From positions 186,001 to 250,000 of the forward strand of contig NZ_LRPB01000023.1 in assembly GCF_001592945.1 (NCBI RefSeq): 64,000 nt of DNA, written 5' to 3'. Source of the DNA: Roseivirga seohaensis (GTDB taxonomy: Bacteria; Bacteroidota; Bacteroidia; Cytophagales; Cyclobacteriaceae). Positions 54,667-64,000 of this stretch are shown here, in pieces (positions within the stretch are counted from its first letter, which is position 1; every line of letters begins with the position of its first letter). The notes under the pieces are model-generated. The model did no database searches. It was not told where the DNA came from and was given only the letters and a program-made list of their open reading frames with translations. A program made the translations under genes and the position numbers.

Positions 54667-57600
54667 TAGCCTACTGCTATTTTCACTTCAAGCGTCCACT
54701 CGTCAATTTCAACACTTTGTGCCTCTGAAAGCGAGTCCACAATGGTTAAACTCAAAGCCTGTGTTTCTTCACAAACGTAAGTTGCATTGGCTGTTAAAGC
54801 ATCGTTGATCAAAGCTTCATTCTTTGCTACTTGAATGTTGATTTTATCCTGAACATCAAGCCCCATGTCTTTTCGCAAATTCTGAATTCGGTTTACGAAA
54901 TCACGGGCAATACCTTCGGCACGAAGCTCATCTGTAATCGAAATGTCTAGCGCCACAGTTACCTTGCCTTCAGAAGCGACTGACCAGCCAGGAATGTCTT
55001 CGCTAGAGATTTCAACATCTTCTAACAAAAGCGAGGCTGGTTCGCCTTCAAGCGAAATATTGATCGATCCGTTCTTTTCGATTTCGGCAATTTCAGCTTT
55101 CGTCCATTGCCCAATTGCTGCAGCCACCAACTTCATTTGAGATCCGAATTTTTTACCCAAGGTGCGGAAGTTCGGCTTTACCTTCTTCACCAAAATGCCC
55201 GAAGCATCATCAATATATTCTACCGCTTTTACATTTACCTCGGTCATGATCAAATCCTGAACCGCCTCAATGTATTGCTTAGTTTTTTCGTCTAGTACAG
55301 GCACCATCACTTTGGTCAAAGGCTGACGCACTTTGATTTTTTCCTTCTTACGAATAGAGTGTGTTAATGAAGAAATGGTTTGCGCCAAAATCATTTGAGC
55401 TTCCAAATCTTTATTAATGAATGCTTCATTCGCTTCAGGGAAATTGCTCAAGTGAACCGATTCAAAGTTCTCTTTGCCAGAAACCGCATTCAAATCTTGA
55501 TATAAGCGATCCATATAAAACGGAGCCACAGGAGCCGCCAATTTAGCCACGCTTACTAAGCAAGTGTATAAAGTTTGGTAAGCCGCTTTTTTACCTTGGT
55601 CGTAATCGCCTTTCCAGAAACGTTTTCTGTTCAAACGTACGTACCAGTTACTCACTTCATCGGTCACAAAATCCATGATTGCACGTGAAGCACGGGTTGG
55701 CTCGTAATCGTTATAGGCTTGGTCTACTTCTTTGATCAAACTGTTCAATCGAGATAAAATCCAACGGTCACTTTCTGGCCTTTCATTCAAAGGAATTTCA
55801 GCATCCTCGAAAGTGAAACCATCTAAATTGGCATACAGCGCAAAGAAAGCATAGGTGTTTTGAAGTGTTCCGAAGAACCTTCTCTGTACTTCGCCTACAC
55901 CTTCAATATTGAATTTGAGGTTGTCCCAAGGGTTGGCATTTGAAATCATATACCAACGTGTAGCATCTGGGCCAAAGTTGCTAATGGTTTCAAACGGGTT
56001 AATGGCATTGCCCAACCTTTTCGACATTTTATTGCCGTTCTTGTCCAGCACCAAACCGTTGGCGATTACGTTTTTGAAAGCCACTTTATCTTCTAACATT
56101 ACTGCCAAAGCATGAAGGGTAAAAAACCAACCACGCGTTTGGTCTACGCCTTCTGCAATAAAGTCTGCTGGGAAATTCGATTCGAAAATTTCTTTGTTCT
56201 CAAATGGATAATGCCATTGCGCATAAGGCATGGCACCCGAATCGAACCAAACATCAATCAAGTCAGCTTCACGAGTCATTTTCTGACCTGTTTCACTCAC
56301 CAAGTACACATCATCCACATAAGGGCGGTGTAAATCGAAGTCTTCACCAATGCTTTCGGTCATAAAGCCAGCCGCAATTGATTTCTCAACTTCTGCTTTC
56401 AACTCGGCCAATGAACCGATGCATTTCTGCTCTTTTTTATCTTCCGAAACCCAAATTGGCAGTGGTGTTCCCCAATAGCGCGAGCGGCTCAAGTTCCAGT
56501 CTACCAAGTTTTCTAACCAGTTGCCAAAGCGCCCCTCACCTGTTGAAGCGGGTTTCCAGTTTATAGTTTTATTCAGCGCTACAAGTTGCTCTTTGTAGGC
56601 CGTAGTTTTAATGAACCAAGAATCTAGCGGATAGTATAAAATCGGCTTGTCGGTTCTCCAGCAATGCGGATAAGAGTGCTCGTATTTTTCTACTTTAAAA
56701 GCCCTGTTCTCTTCTTTCAGTTTGATCGAAATCAAAACATCGAGCGATTTTTCAGGACGCTCTTCATCTGAATAGTATTCATTTTTTACGTACATGCCAG
56801 CAAAATCCGTGATCTCTTTCACGTACTTTCCTTGCTTGTCTACAATCGGAACATCTTTGCCTTCTTCGTCTTTTACGAAAACGCCCGGCATGTCATTCAT
56901 TACCGAAACACGGTAATCGTCTGCGCCAAAAGTTTTTGAAATGTGCACAATACCCGTACCGTCTTCAGTAGTTACAAAATCACCAACAACCACAGTACAG
57001 CCAGGCTTTTCTAACGGAATATAAGGCATCAGTTGCTCGTAGCTTTTGCCTGCCAACTCGCGGCCTTTAAAGCTTTCTAACACTTCAAAAGGAATTAGCT
57101 TATCGCCCGCTTTATAGTCTTCAAGCTTAATGTCTTTCGCTTTGTCATTGAAATATGAGGAAACACGGTCTTTCGCCAAAATCACGTTGATGGGCTCGAA
57201 AGTGTATTGGTTAAAGGTCTTCACCTTAACATACTCGATACCAGCACCAACGGCCAAACCGTTGTTGGCAGGCAATGTCCAAGGCGTTGTGGTCCAAGCC
57301 AAAAAGAAATCGTTTTCGGTACCTTCTACCTTAAACATGGCCGTCATCGATGTATCTTTCACATCTTGGTAAGTGCCCGGTTGGTTTAGTTCGTGCGAAC
57401 TCAAACCTGTACCTGCAGCAGGTGAATACGGCTGAATGGTGTAACCTTTGTAAAGTAAATCTTTATCGTAAAGTCGTTTTAAAAGCGACCAAAGCGTTTC
57501 AATATAATCGGTTTCGAAAGTAATGTATGGGTTGTCGAGGTCTACCCAATAACCCATTTTCTCGGTAAGGTCATCCCATTCATCTTTGAATTTCATTACC

Positions 57601-57971
57601 GCCTCACGACATTTCTGGTTGTATTCTTCAACCGAAATCTTTTTGCCGATGTCTTCTTTGGTAATGCCCAATTCCTTTTCTACCTGAAGTTCTACAGGAA
57701 GACCGTGGGTGTCCCAACCGCCTTTTCGTTTTACCTGAAAGCCTTTTTGCGTTTTGTAACGGCAGAAAATATCCTTTACAGTTCTGGCCATTACGTGGTG
57801 AATACCTGGGGTTCCGTTAGCAGATGGCGGTCCCTCATAAAAGGTAAAAGAAGGTTGTCCTTCTCTGGTGTCTACTGACTTTTCGAATATGCCATTCTCT
57901 TTCCAGAATTGGAGCATTTGTTCTCCTATTTGGGCATAATTCGGGTTTTTGTATTCGTTGTACTTTTTCAC
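54666..57971 (-). CDS. ileS: Isoleucyl-tRNA synthetase, long (type 2-like) form
   Basis: 1101 residues, well above the 938 of E. coli. The class I signature is PPSANGTPGIHHVMART (HIGH-equivalent, about 49-65) and the KMSKS loop KNGNKMSKRLGN lies near 650. The editing (CP1) domain covers about 200-400, with TTPWTLPANNGLAVG; the anticodon domain has FVTDEVSNWYVRLNRKRFW. The length, the GIHH form and the C-terminal extension fit the eukaryote-like type 2 enzymes, a class associated with low mupirocin sensitivity; that is inferred from class. The downstream lspA is coupled by a 1-base overlap. Confidence 0.95.
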   Translation of the reverse strand: MKKYNEYKNPNYAQIGEQMLQFWKENGIFEKSVDTREGQPSFTFYEGPPSANGTPGIHHVMARTVKDIFCRYKTQKGFQVKRKGGWDTHGLPVELQVEKELGITKEDIGKKISVEEYNQKCREAVMKFKDEWDDLTEKMGYWVDLDNPYITFETDYIETLWSLLKRLYDKDLLYKGYTIQPYSPAAGTGLSSHELNQPGTYQDVKDTSMTAMFKVEGTENDFFLAWTTTPWTLPANNGLAVGAGIEYVKVKTFNQYTFEPINVILAKDRVSSYFNDKAKDIKLEDYKAGDKLIPFEVLESFKGRELAGKSYEQLMPYIPLEKPGCTVVVGDFVTTEDGTGIVHISKTFGADDYRVSVMNDMPGVFVKDEEGKDVPIVDKQGKYVKEITDFAGMYVKNEYYSDEERPEKSLDVLISIKLKEENRAFKVEKYEHSYPHCWRTDKPILYYPLDSWFIKTTAYKEQLVALNKTINWKPASTGEGRFGNWLENLVDWNLSRSRYWGTPLPIWVSEDKKEQKCIGSLAELKAEVEKSIAAGFMTESIGEDFDLHRPYVDDVYLVSETGQKMTREADLIDVWFDSGAMPYAQWHYPFENKEIFESNFPADFIAEGVDQTRGWFFTLHALAVMLEDKVAFKNVIANGLVLDKNGNKMSKRLGNAINPFETISNFGPDATRWYMISNANPWDNLKFNIEGVGEVQRRFFGTLQNTYAFFALYANLDGFTFEDAEIPLNERPESDRWILSRLNSLIKEVDQAYNDYEPTRASRAIMDFVTDEVSNWYVRLNRKRFWKGDYDQGKKAAYQTLYTCLVSVAKLAAPVAPFYMDRLYQDLNAVSGKENFESVHLSNFPEANEAFINKDLEAQMILAQTISSLTHSIRKKEKIKVRQPLTKVMVPVLDEKTKQYIEAVQDLIMTEVNVKAVEYIDDASGILVKKVKPNFRTLGKKFGSQMKLVAAAIGQWTKAEIAEIEKNGSINISLEGEPASLLLEDVEISSEDIPGWSVASEGKVTVALDISITDELRAEGIARDFVNRIQNLRKDMGLDVQDKINIQVAKNEALINDALTANATYVCEETQALSLTIVDSLSEAQSVEIDEWTLEVKIAVG

Positions 57972-58010
57972 TTTTACTCCTTGTTTTATGGGCTAAGCCG
58001 AAAATGGCTT

Positions 58011-60452
58011 TTAGGAATCTTTATTGTCTTTGTCTGTTGAACCAACAAACGGGTCGTTACTCTTAATCAAAAGGTTTTGAGTATCAATTTCTTCGTCTTC
58101 GTCTTCAATATAAAACTCATAGTGCTCAATAAGTGGATGAGCGTTTACATCTCGTTTACCACTATCGAAAACCATCAATAAAGCTGGCAAAACGGTAAGG
58201 TTGGTAACCATGGCAAACAACAGGGTTAACGAAGTAAGTAAACCCAAGGCTACTGTTCCTCCAAAATCGGAGAACACGAAAATTACAAAACCGAAGAATA
58301 GCACTATAGAAGTATAGAGCATACTCGAGCCTGTTTCTTTTATACTGTTACTAATGGCGATAGGCACAAAGAATTTATTGGCAAACAATTCTTGGCGGTA
58401 CTTGGCTAAGAAGTGTATTGAATCATCTACAGAAATACCAAAGGCAATACTGAAAATTAAGGCCGTGCTTGGTTTTAATGGTATTCCGAAAAAGCCCATG
58501 ATTCCTGCGGTTAAAATCAGTGGAATTAAGTTTGGCACCATAGAAATGATAATCATTCTGAAGTTTGCAAATAGAATGGCCATGATGACTGCTATAATTG
58601 CGAAAGCCAATAACAATGACATTTGAAGGTTTTCGATTAAGAATTTATTTCCCTTTACAAACAGCAAGGTAGAACCTGTAACACTGGTATGCACGTCTTC
58701 ATCTTCACCAAATACTTCGTTAATTCTTGGCTCCACTACCTGGGTAATGAGTGAGTCCATTTTTACAGAGCCTAAATCCCATGTTTTTAAAGAAACCCTT
58801 AACACTTGACCTGTAGTATCTACAAAACTGTTTAGCAATCCATCTTCATCCTTTTGATTGCTCAAATAATTCAGGATCGCATTCCTATCACTTGGGCTCG
58901 GAAGGCTATATCGGTTTGAATCGCCATTATAGTAAGCTTGGCGAATGGCCTTGGCAAAACTGACAATTGAAATAGGTTGAGAAACAAAGTCGATAGAATC
59001 GAGGCCGATTTCCAAACGTTCCACTTTTCTCAAGTTTCTAGCATTCAGTGACGAGCGTGGTTTTCCGAAGTCCACAATAATTTCAAGCGGCATTACTCCG
59101 TTAAAATTCTCTTCAAAAAAGTAAAGGTCTTGCTTAAGTTTTGATTCCTCGGGAATATCATCGACCATATAGGCCACCGAATAGAGTTTAGAAACTCCAT
59201 AAAGCGAAACCCCAACCACCACAAAAGTAATTGCAAAAACACGGTAGCGATGTCTGTGTACTAATAAGTCGAGTAAGGTGAGCATACGCCCAAGCACCTT
59301 AAACTCTAAATGTTTCAGCTGAGCGGGTTTTGGCGCAGGCAGGTATGAGAAAATACCTGGAATTAGCACCATACTTACCACGAAAGTGGCTAAAATATTA
59401 ATACCAGCTACTAAACCGAATTCCTTCAAAAGGGTAATATCGGTAGTAACCAAAACCAAGAAACCAATGGCAGTGGTGAAGTTGGTGATGAAGGTTACCA
59501 AGCCAATTTTTCTGATCATGAGGCTAAGCGCCTTCATTTTATTACCATGTTTGGCAAAATCCTGATGGTATTTATTCAGCAAGTAAATTGAATTGGGAAT
59601 ACCGATTACAATGATGATTGAAGGTATTAAACCTGTGAGTACATTGATATTATACTGAAGGATTCCGAGGGTTCCCATTACCCAAGTTACCACTACGCCA
59701 ATAACTATAAGCGGAAAAACCACAGCCGTCCACGACCTAAAGAAGAGGAAGAGGATAAGGGCTGTAATGGCAATAGAAAGCACAATGAATAACTTGAGCT
59801 CTTTAGCCGTCATTTCTTGCATGATGGTTCGAACAAACGGCATTCCCGAATAATGAAGCTCAATGCCTGTATCGGCAGAAAATGCTTTACCAATGCCTTT
59901 AATTTCACCCACTACATCATTCCTAAGTTTAGAATTAAGCACTTCCCGATCCATCGTAATCAGAATCAGGGTAGCACCATTCTCAACATTCATCAACTGA
60001 CCGCTATAGAACTTTAAGTTCAAAGCCGCTGCCATTATGGAGTCTAGTTCTGCCTGAGAGGTGGGGCTTTGCTTTATTAAAGGGGTAAGCTCAAAACTGC
60101 GGTTGTCTTGATTTTTGGTGATATTCTGAAGTGTAGCCAATGAAATCACGTTAGTGATACCTTCCACACTTCGTAATTTTTTGTTCAGTGCCTCATACTT
60201 GAGGAAGTTATCAAGCTCATACAGACTGCTATCTTTCACACCCAACACTAAGATGTTTCCATCTTCCCCAAAATTCTTTTTAAAATCTTGGAAGTACTTA
60301 TAGTTTTCGTCTGTTTCTGGAACGGCCGTATTAAAGTTAAATGCCATTTTTACATCACGCGCCATATAGCCCATGAACACCGTAAAAAGGAGCAATAGAA
60401 TCATCAGGGCGAGCCTGTATTTCAGTACGATATGAGGAAGTTTAGACCACAT
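58011..60452 (-). CDS. MMPL/RND-superfamily exporter
   Basis: 813 residues from the ATG at 60450-60452 (MWSKLPHIVLKYR). The frame is open to TTG 60461, but this lies at the predicted transcription start. Twelve membrane helices in two halves of the RND type: a helix, a periplasmic loop (about 40-215), then five helices, repeated in the second half. The second half has the GISVDDSIHFLAKYRQE motif and the first half GIPNSIYLLNKYHQD, typical of MMPL/hopanoid-transport-like proteins. It lacks MFP and OMF partners here, so lipid or hydrophobe transport is more likely than tripartite drug efflux. 39 bases upstream of ileS. Confidence 0.88.
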   Translation of the reverse strand: MWSKLPHIVLKYRLALMILLLLFTVFMGYMARDVKMAFNFNTAVPETDENYKYFQDFKKNFGEDGNILVLGVKDSSLYELDNFLKYEALNKKLRSVEGITNVISLATLQNITKNQDNRSFELTPLIKQSPTSQAELDSIMAAALNLKFYSGQLMNVENGATLILITMDREVLNSKLRNDVVGEIKGIGKAFSADTGIELHYSGMPFVRTIMQEMTAKELKLFIVLSIAITALILFLFFRSWTAVVFPLIVIGVVVTWVMGTLGILQYNINVLTGLIPSIIIVIGIPNSIYLLNKYHQDFAKHGNKMKALSLMIRKIGLVTFITNFTTAIGFLVLVTTDITLLKEFGLVAGINILATFVVSMVLIPGIFSYLPAPKPAQLKHLEFKVLGRMLTLLDLLVHRHRYRVFAITFVVVGVSLYGVSKLYSVAYMVDDIPEESKLKQDLYFFEENFNGVMPLEIIVDFGKPRSSLNARNLRKVERLEIGLDSIDFVSQPISIVSFAKAIRQAYYNGDSNRYSLPSPSDRNAILNYLSNQKDEDGLLNSFVDTTGQVLRVSLKTWDLGSVKMDSLITQVVEPRINEVFGEDEDVHTSVTGSTLLFVKGNKFLIENLQMSLLLAFAIIAVIMAILFANFRMIIISMVPNLIPLILTAGIMGFFGIPLKPSTALIFSIAFGISVDDSIHFLAKYRQELFANKFFVPIAISNSIKETGSSMLYTSIVLFFGFVIFVFSDFGGTVALGLLTSLTLLFAMVTNLTVLPALLMVFDSGKRDVNAHPLIEHYEFYIEDEDEEIDTQNLLIKSNDPFVGSTDKDNKDS

Positions 60453-60467
60453 TTTTTTCAAAGATCA

Positions 60468-60475
60468 CAAAGGTA
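60468..60475 (-). promoter_or_regulatory. TAnnTTTG -7 element upstream of the MMPL exporter gene
   Basis: TACCTTTG on the minus strand matches the Bacteroidota -7 consensus. The -33 region has TTT rather than TTG 19 bases further up. It supports ATG 60452 over TTG 60461 as the start. Confidence 0.4.
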
Positions 60476-60541
60476 ATAGAAATCCCTTCTCAGTAAATTG
60501 ATTCTCACCATTTTATCCTATAAAGAGAAAGGTTAATTTGG

Positions 60542-61858
60542 CTACCTTCCCGGTAGGGAAATACCCATAATTTTTCGGTACAAATTCAAAGCATTCGAAT
60601 CGGTCATTCCAGCCACGTAATCTAGCGTGGCCCTTAAGGCCAAATATGCTGAAGAAGCTTCTTTCACCTCAACCTGAGTTTCGGTGGGCAATAACCTAAA
60701 GTAGGTTTTATCCTTTGCAGAAAGGTTCTTTTTAAAACCTGCTAAAGTTGCAGGCACTAAGGTTTCTAACAAACCATTCAATACACGATAACCCGCGGCC
60801 TCGGTTTCTACTACATCTCGGCTACGGTAAATTTTCTCTACTGAAACACTAATAATTTCGGACATGGCCGCTTTCGAAGGAATTTCATCCGCCAAAGAAA
60901 TGTCGAATTCAGAAGTCAGTAATTTCTCTTCATGCTTCATAAATAAATCTACACACTCACCAATTAACTGATTTATAGCTAAAGCACGAAGCACTCCAAT
61001 TCGTTCCTTTAAGCTATGAATGGCCTCTAATTTTTGGGGCTGAAACTTATCGCCAATCACATTGGCAAGCAATTCGACCGTTTGCTCATAACTGACCAAG
61101 CCTAAATTACAGCCGTCTTCTAAATCTATAATATGGTAGCAAATGTCATCGGCAGCCTCTACCAAAAAGGCCAGCGGATGACGACAATACTGATCAGTTC
61201 CTAAAACCTCAAGACCAAGTTCTTTTCCCAATTCCTGAAAAACGGTTCTTTCTGTATCGTAAAAACCAAATTTCTTCTGGCTTCTTCTGGCCTTGTCTTG
61301 CTTTTCAACCAAGGCAGGACGAGGGTATTTTGTAAAGGCAGCTAAAGTGGCCGAAGACAATTTCAAACCCTGATAACCCGGTCGGTTCAGTAGTCTAAAC
61401 CCTTGCGCATTTCCTTCAAAATTGATCAAGTCGGCCCATTCGGCTTCGGTTACTTCAGGTTTTAATTCTGCTTCTGCATTCTTAAAATAATCGGAAATAG
61501 AAGATTCACCCGAATGCCCAAAAGGTGGATTTCCAATATCGTGCGCTAAAGAAGCAGCCGCTACAATAGCGCCAATGTCATGTGCACTTATTTTATTCTG
61601 AAGAAAATCATACTTCTCAATCAGCTTACTGCCTACCAACCTTCCTAAAGATCGGCCCACGCTAGACACTTCCAAGCTGTGTGTCAGTCGGGTGTGGACA
61701 AAATCCTGCTCTGGCAAGGGGTGCACCTGCGTTTTGTCCTGCAATTTCCGGAACGGATGAGAAAAGATAATCCGATCAAAATCACGATCGAAAACCGTTC
61801 TCGTCTGGTTTTGCTGAATATCAGGAGTATCTAAAGAAAGAAGTTGTAACCAATTCAT
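60542..61858 (-). CDS. dgt: Deoxyguanosinetriphosphate triphosphohydrolase
   Basis: 438 residues from ATG 61856-61858 (MNWLQLLSLD). The frame extends to 61936, but those residues are hydrophobic and not family-like, and a promoter element lies inside them. HD-domain motifs: HTRLTHSLEVSSVGR (first His), SLAHDIGNPPFGHSGE (the HD pair and third metal ligand), and a later Asp in ADDICYHIIDLEDG. The opening RTVFDRDFDRIIFSHPFRKL is the dGTPase signature. It hydrolyses dGTP to deoxyguanosine and triphosphate, which affects dNTP pools and phage or mutation resistance. Divergent from glpK. Confidence 0.93.
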   Translation of the reverse strand: MNWLQLLSLDTPDIQQNQTRTVFDRDFDRIIFSHPFRKLQDKTQVHPLPEQDFVHTRLTHSLEVSSVGRSLGRLVGSKLIEKYDFLQNKISAHDIGAIVAAASLAHDIGNPPFGHSGESSISDYFKNAEAELKPEVTEAEWADLINFEGNAQGFRLLNRPGYQGLKLSSATLAAFTKYPRPALVEKQDKARRSQKKFGFYDTERTVFQELGKELGLEVLGTDQYCRHPLAFLVEAADDICYHIIDLEDGCNLGLVSYEQTVELLANVIGDKFQPQKLEAIHSLKERIGVLRALAINQLIGECVDLFMKHEEKLLTSEFDISLADEIPSKAAMSEIISVSVEKIYRSRDVVETEAAGYRVLNGLLETLVPATLAGFKKNLSAKDKTYFRLLPTETQVEVKEASSAYLALRATLDYVAGMTDSNALNLYRKIMGISLPGR

Positions 61859-61912
61859 CGCGGTAAAGCTAAGTATTGAGCCTTTAACAGGAAAGGTAAA
61901 AAAGACTTGAGT

Positions 61913-61920
61913 CAAATATA
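61913..61920 (-). promoter_or_regulatory. TAnnTTTG -7 element upstream of dgt
   Basis: TATATTTG on the minus strand is an exact match to the Bacteroidota -7 consensus, about 55 bases before ATG 61858. A TTG lies only 13 bases above, closer than usual. Confidence 0.35.
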
Positions 61921-62013
61921 CGGTCAGAAGCAGCAATAAAAGTTCATTCTCTTCAAATAATAGAATTGGTTTTGCGCTCTAGGCTTTCCGCTGAATAGTC
62001 GCTAATATTATAG

Positions 62014-63549
<1,536 letters not shown>

Positions 63550-63553
63550 GCTT

Positions 63554-64000
63554 ATGAATTTCCTCTCTTCCACCAACCGAAAAGCATTAACAGACACTGT
63601 AAAAGCGCAGCACTATGACCTATTGGTTATTGGAGGGGGAATTACGGGGGCAGGTATTGCGCTCGATGCCGCTTCAAGAGGGCTCAAAACTGTTTTAGTT
63701 GAAAAGAACGATTTCGCCTCGGGTACCAGCAGTAAATCCACCAAACTGATTCATGGCGGTTTGCGCTACCTCAAGCAGTTTGAAATTGCGCTCGTGCGTG
63801 AAGTAGGCAGAGAGCGCGCCACTCTCCATAAACTCATTCCCAACTTGGTAACTTCTGAAAAAATGTTGCTTCCGCTCATTAAGGATGGCACTTTCGGAAA
63901 GCTCATGACCAGCATTGGTTTAATGGTCTACGATGTTTTGGCAGGTGTAGAAAAAGTGGATCAACGCAAAATGTTGGACATTCAAGAGACCTTAGAAAGG
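63554..64000 (+). CDS. glpD: Glycerol-3-phosphate dehydrogenase, N-terminal part (runs off window)
   Basis: 149 codons of the gene, cut by the right edge. ATG 63554, 4 bases after glpK. FAD-binding Rossmann motif LLVIGGGITGAGIALDAASR, followed by FASGTSSKSTKLIHGGLRYL, typical of GlpD/GlpA. It oxidises glycerol-3-phosphate to dihydroxyacetone phosphate and feeds electrons to the quinone pool. Confidence 0.95.
   Translation, partial: MNFLSSTNRKALTDTVKAQHYDLLVIGGGITGAGIALDAASRGLKTVLVEKNDFASGTSSKSTKLIHGGLRYLKQFEIALVREVGRERATLHKLIPNLVTSEKMLLPLIKDGTFGKLMTSIGLMVYDVLAGVEKVDQRKMLDIQETLER

Noticed and set aside
61859-61936. Upstream extension of dgt with a hydrophobic N-terminus resembling a signal peptide
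   Set aside because: dGTPases are cytoplasmic; ATG 61858 starts the conserved protein and a promoter element lies within the extension.

Overview
The window is chromosomal DNA from a member of the Bacteroidota, most probably a marine Cytophagales-type bacterium. The phylum call rests on the type IX secretion and gliding core (gldK-gldL-gldM-gldN with a PorP/SprF gene and an SprE/PorW-like lipoprotein), a giant surface protein with a type IX sorting tail, an F-type ATPase operon lacking atpD and atpC, TAnnTTTG-type promoter elements, many genes without a clear Shine-Dalgarno sequence, and several TTG or GTG starts. The genus is a guess. No rRNA, tRNA, CRISPR array, transposase or phage gene was seen. 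Most of the window is vertically inherited housekeeping DNA with a few small accessory insertions.

Layout. 1-8.6 kb: the start of a secreted amidohydrolase, a small secreted beta-rich protein, a ybbP-ybbA ABC exporter divergent from tesA, a GxxExxY gene boxed by inverted repeats, a carboxypeptidase-regulatory-like protein, a subtilase and a one-domain asparaginase-like protein. 8.8-13 kb: TlpA-like lipoprotein, CPD-like protein, second TlpA-like lipoprotein; the last is broken by an in-frame stop directly after its lipobox cysteine. 13-18.6 kb: rod-shape operon mreB-mreC-mreD-mrdA-rodA. 18.7-21.7 kb: a UbiA-family prenyltransferase overlapping purN, then purH. 22-27.5 kb: an 1839-residue type IX cargo protein with three internal repeats. 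27.5-29 kb: a UbiA-like membrane protein coupled to a methyltransferase. 29-36 kb: M23 peptidase, bactofilin, atpZ, an AtpI-like protein and atpB-E-F-H-A-G. 36-42.8 kb: SprE/PorW-like lipoprotein, a class A penicillin-binding protein and uvrC. 42.9-52 kb: TamA/BamA-like protein, DUF4271 protein, hemD, porP/sprF, gldK-L-M-N. 52-54 kb: hemW, an orphan Imm32-like gene inserted at the hemW tail, and a DciA/DUF721 gene. 54-62 kb: an MMPL/RND exporter, ileS, lspA and dgt. 62-64 kb: glpK and the start of glpD.

The genes group into cell-envelope building (MreBCD, PBP2, RodA, PBP1A, bactofilin, M23), protein export and gliding (T9SS core, PorP, SprE, LspA), energy (ATP synthase, glycerol catabolism), and nucleotide or heme metabolism. 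The most unusual signals are small: the stop-interrupted TlpA gene, the GxxExxY cassette whose inverted repeats touch its start and stop codons, the Imm32 insertion that left a second copy of the hemW 3' end, and a terminator-like hairpin between atpE and atpF. I found no clear candidate for a large undescribed multi-gene system.
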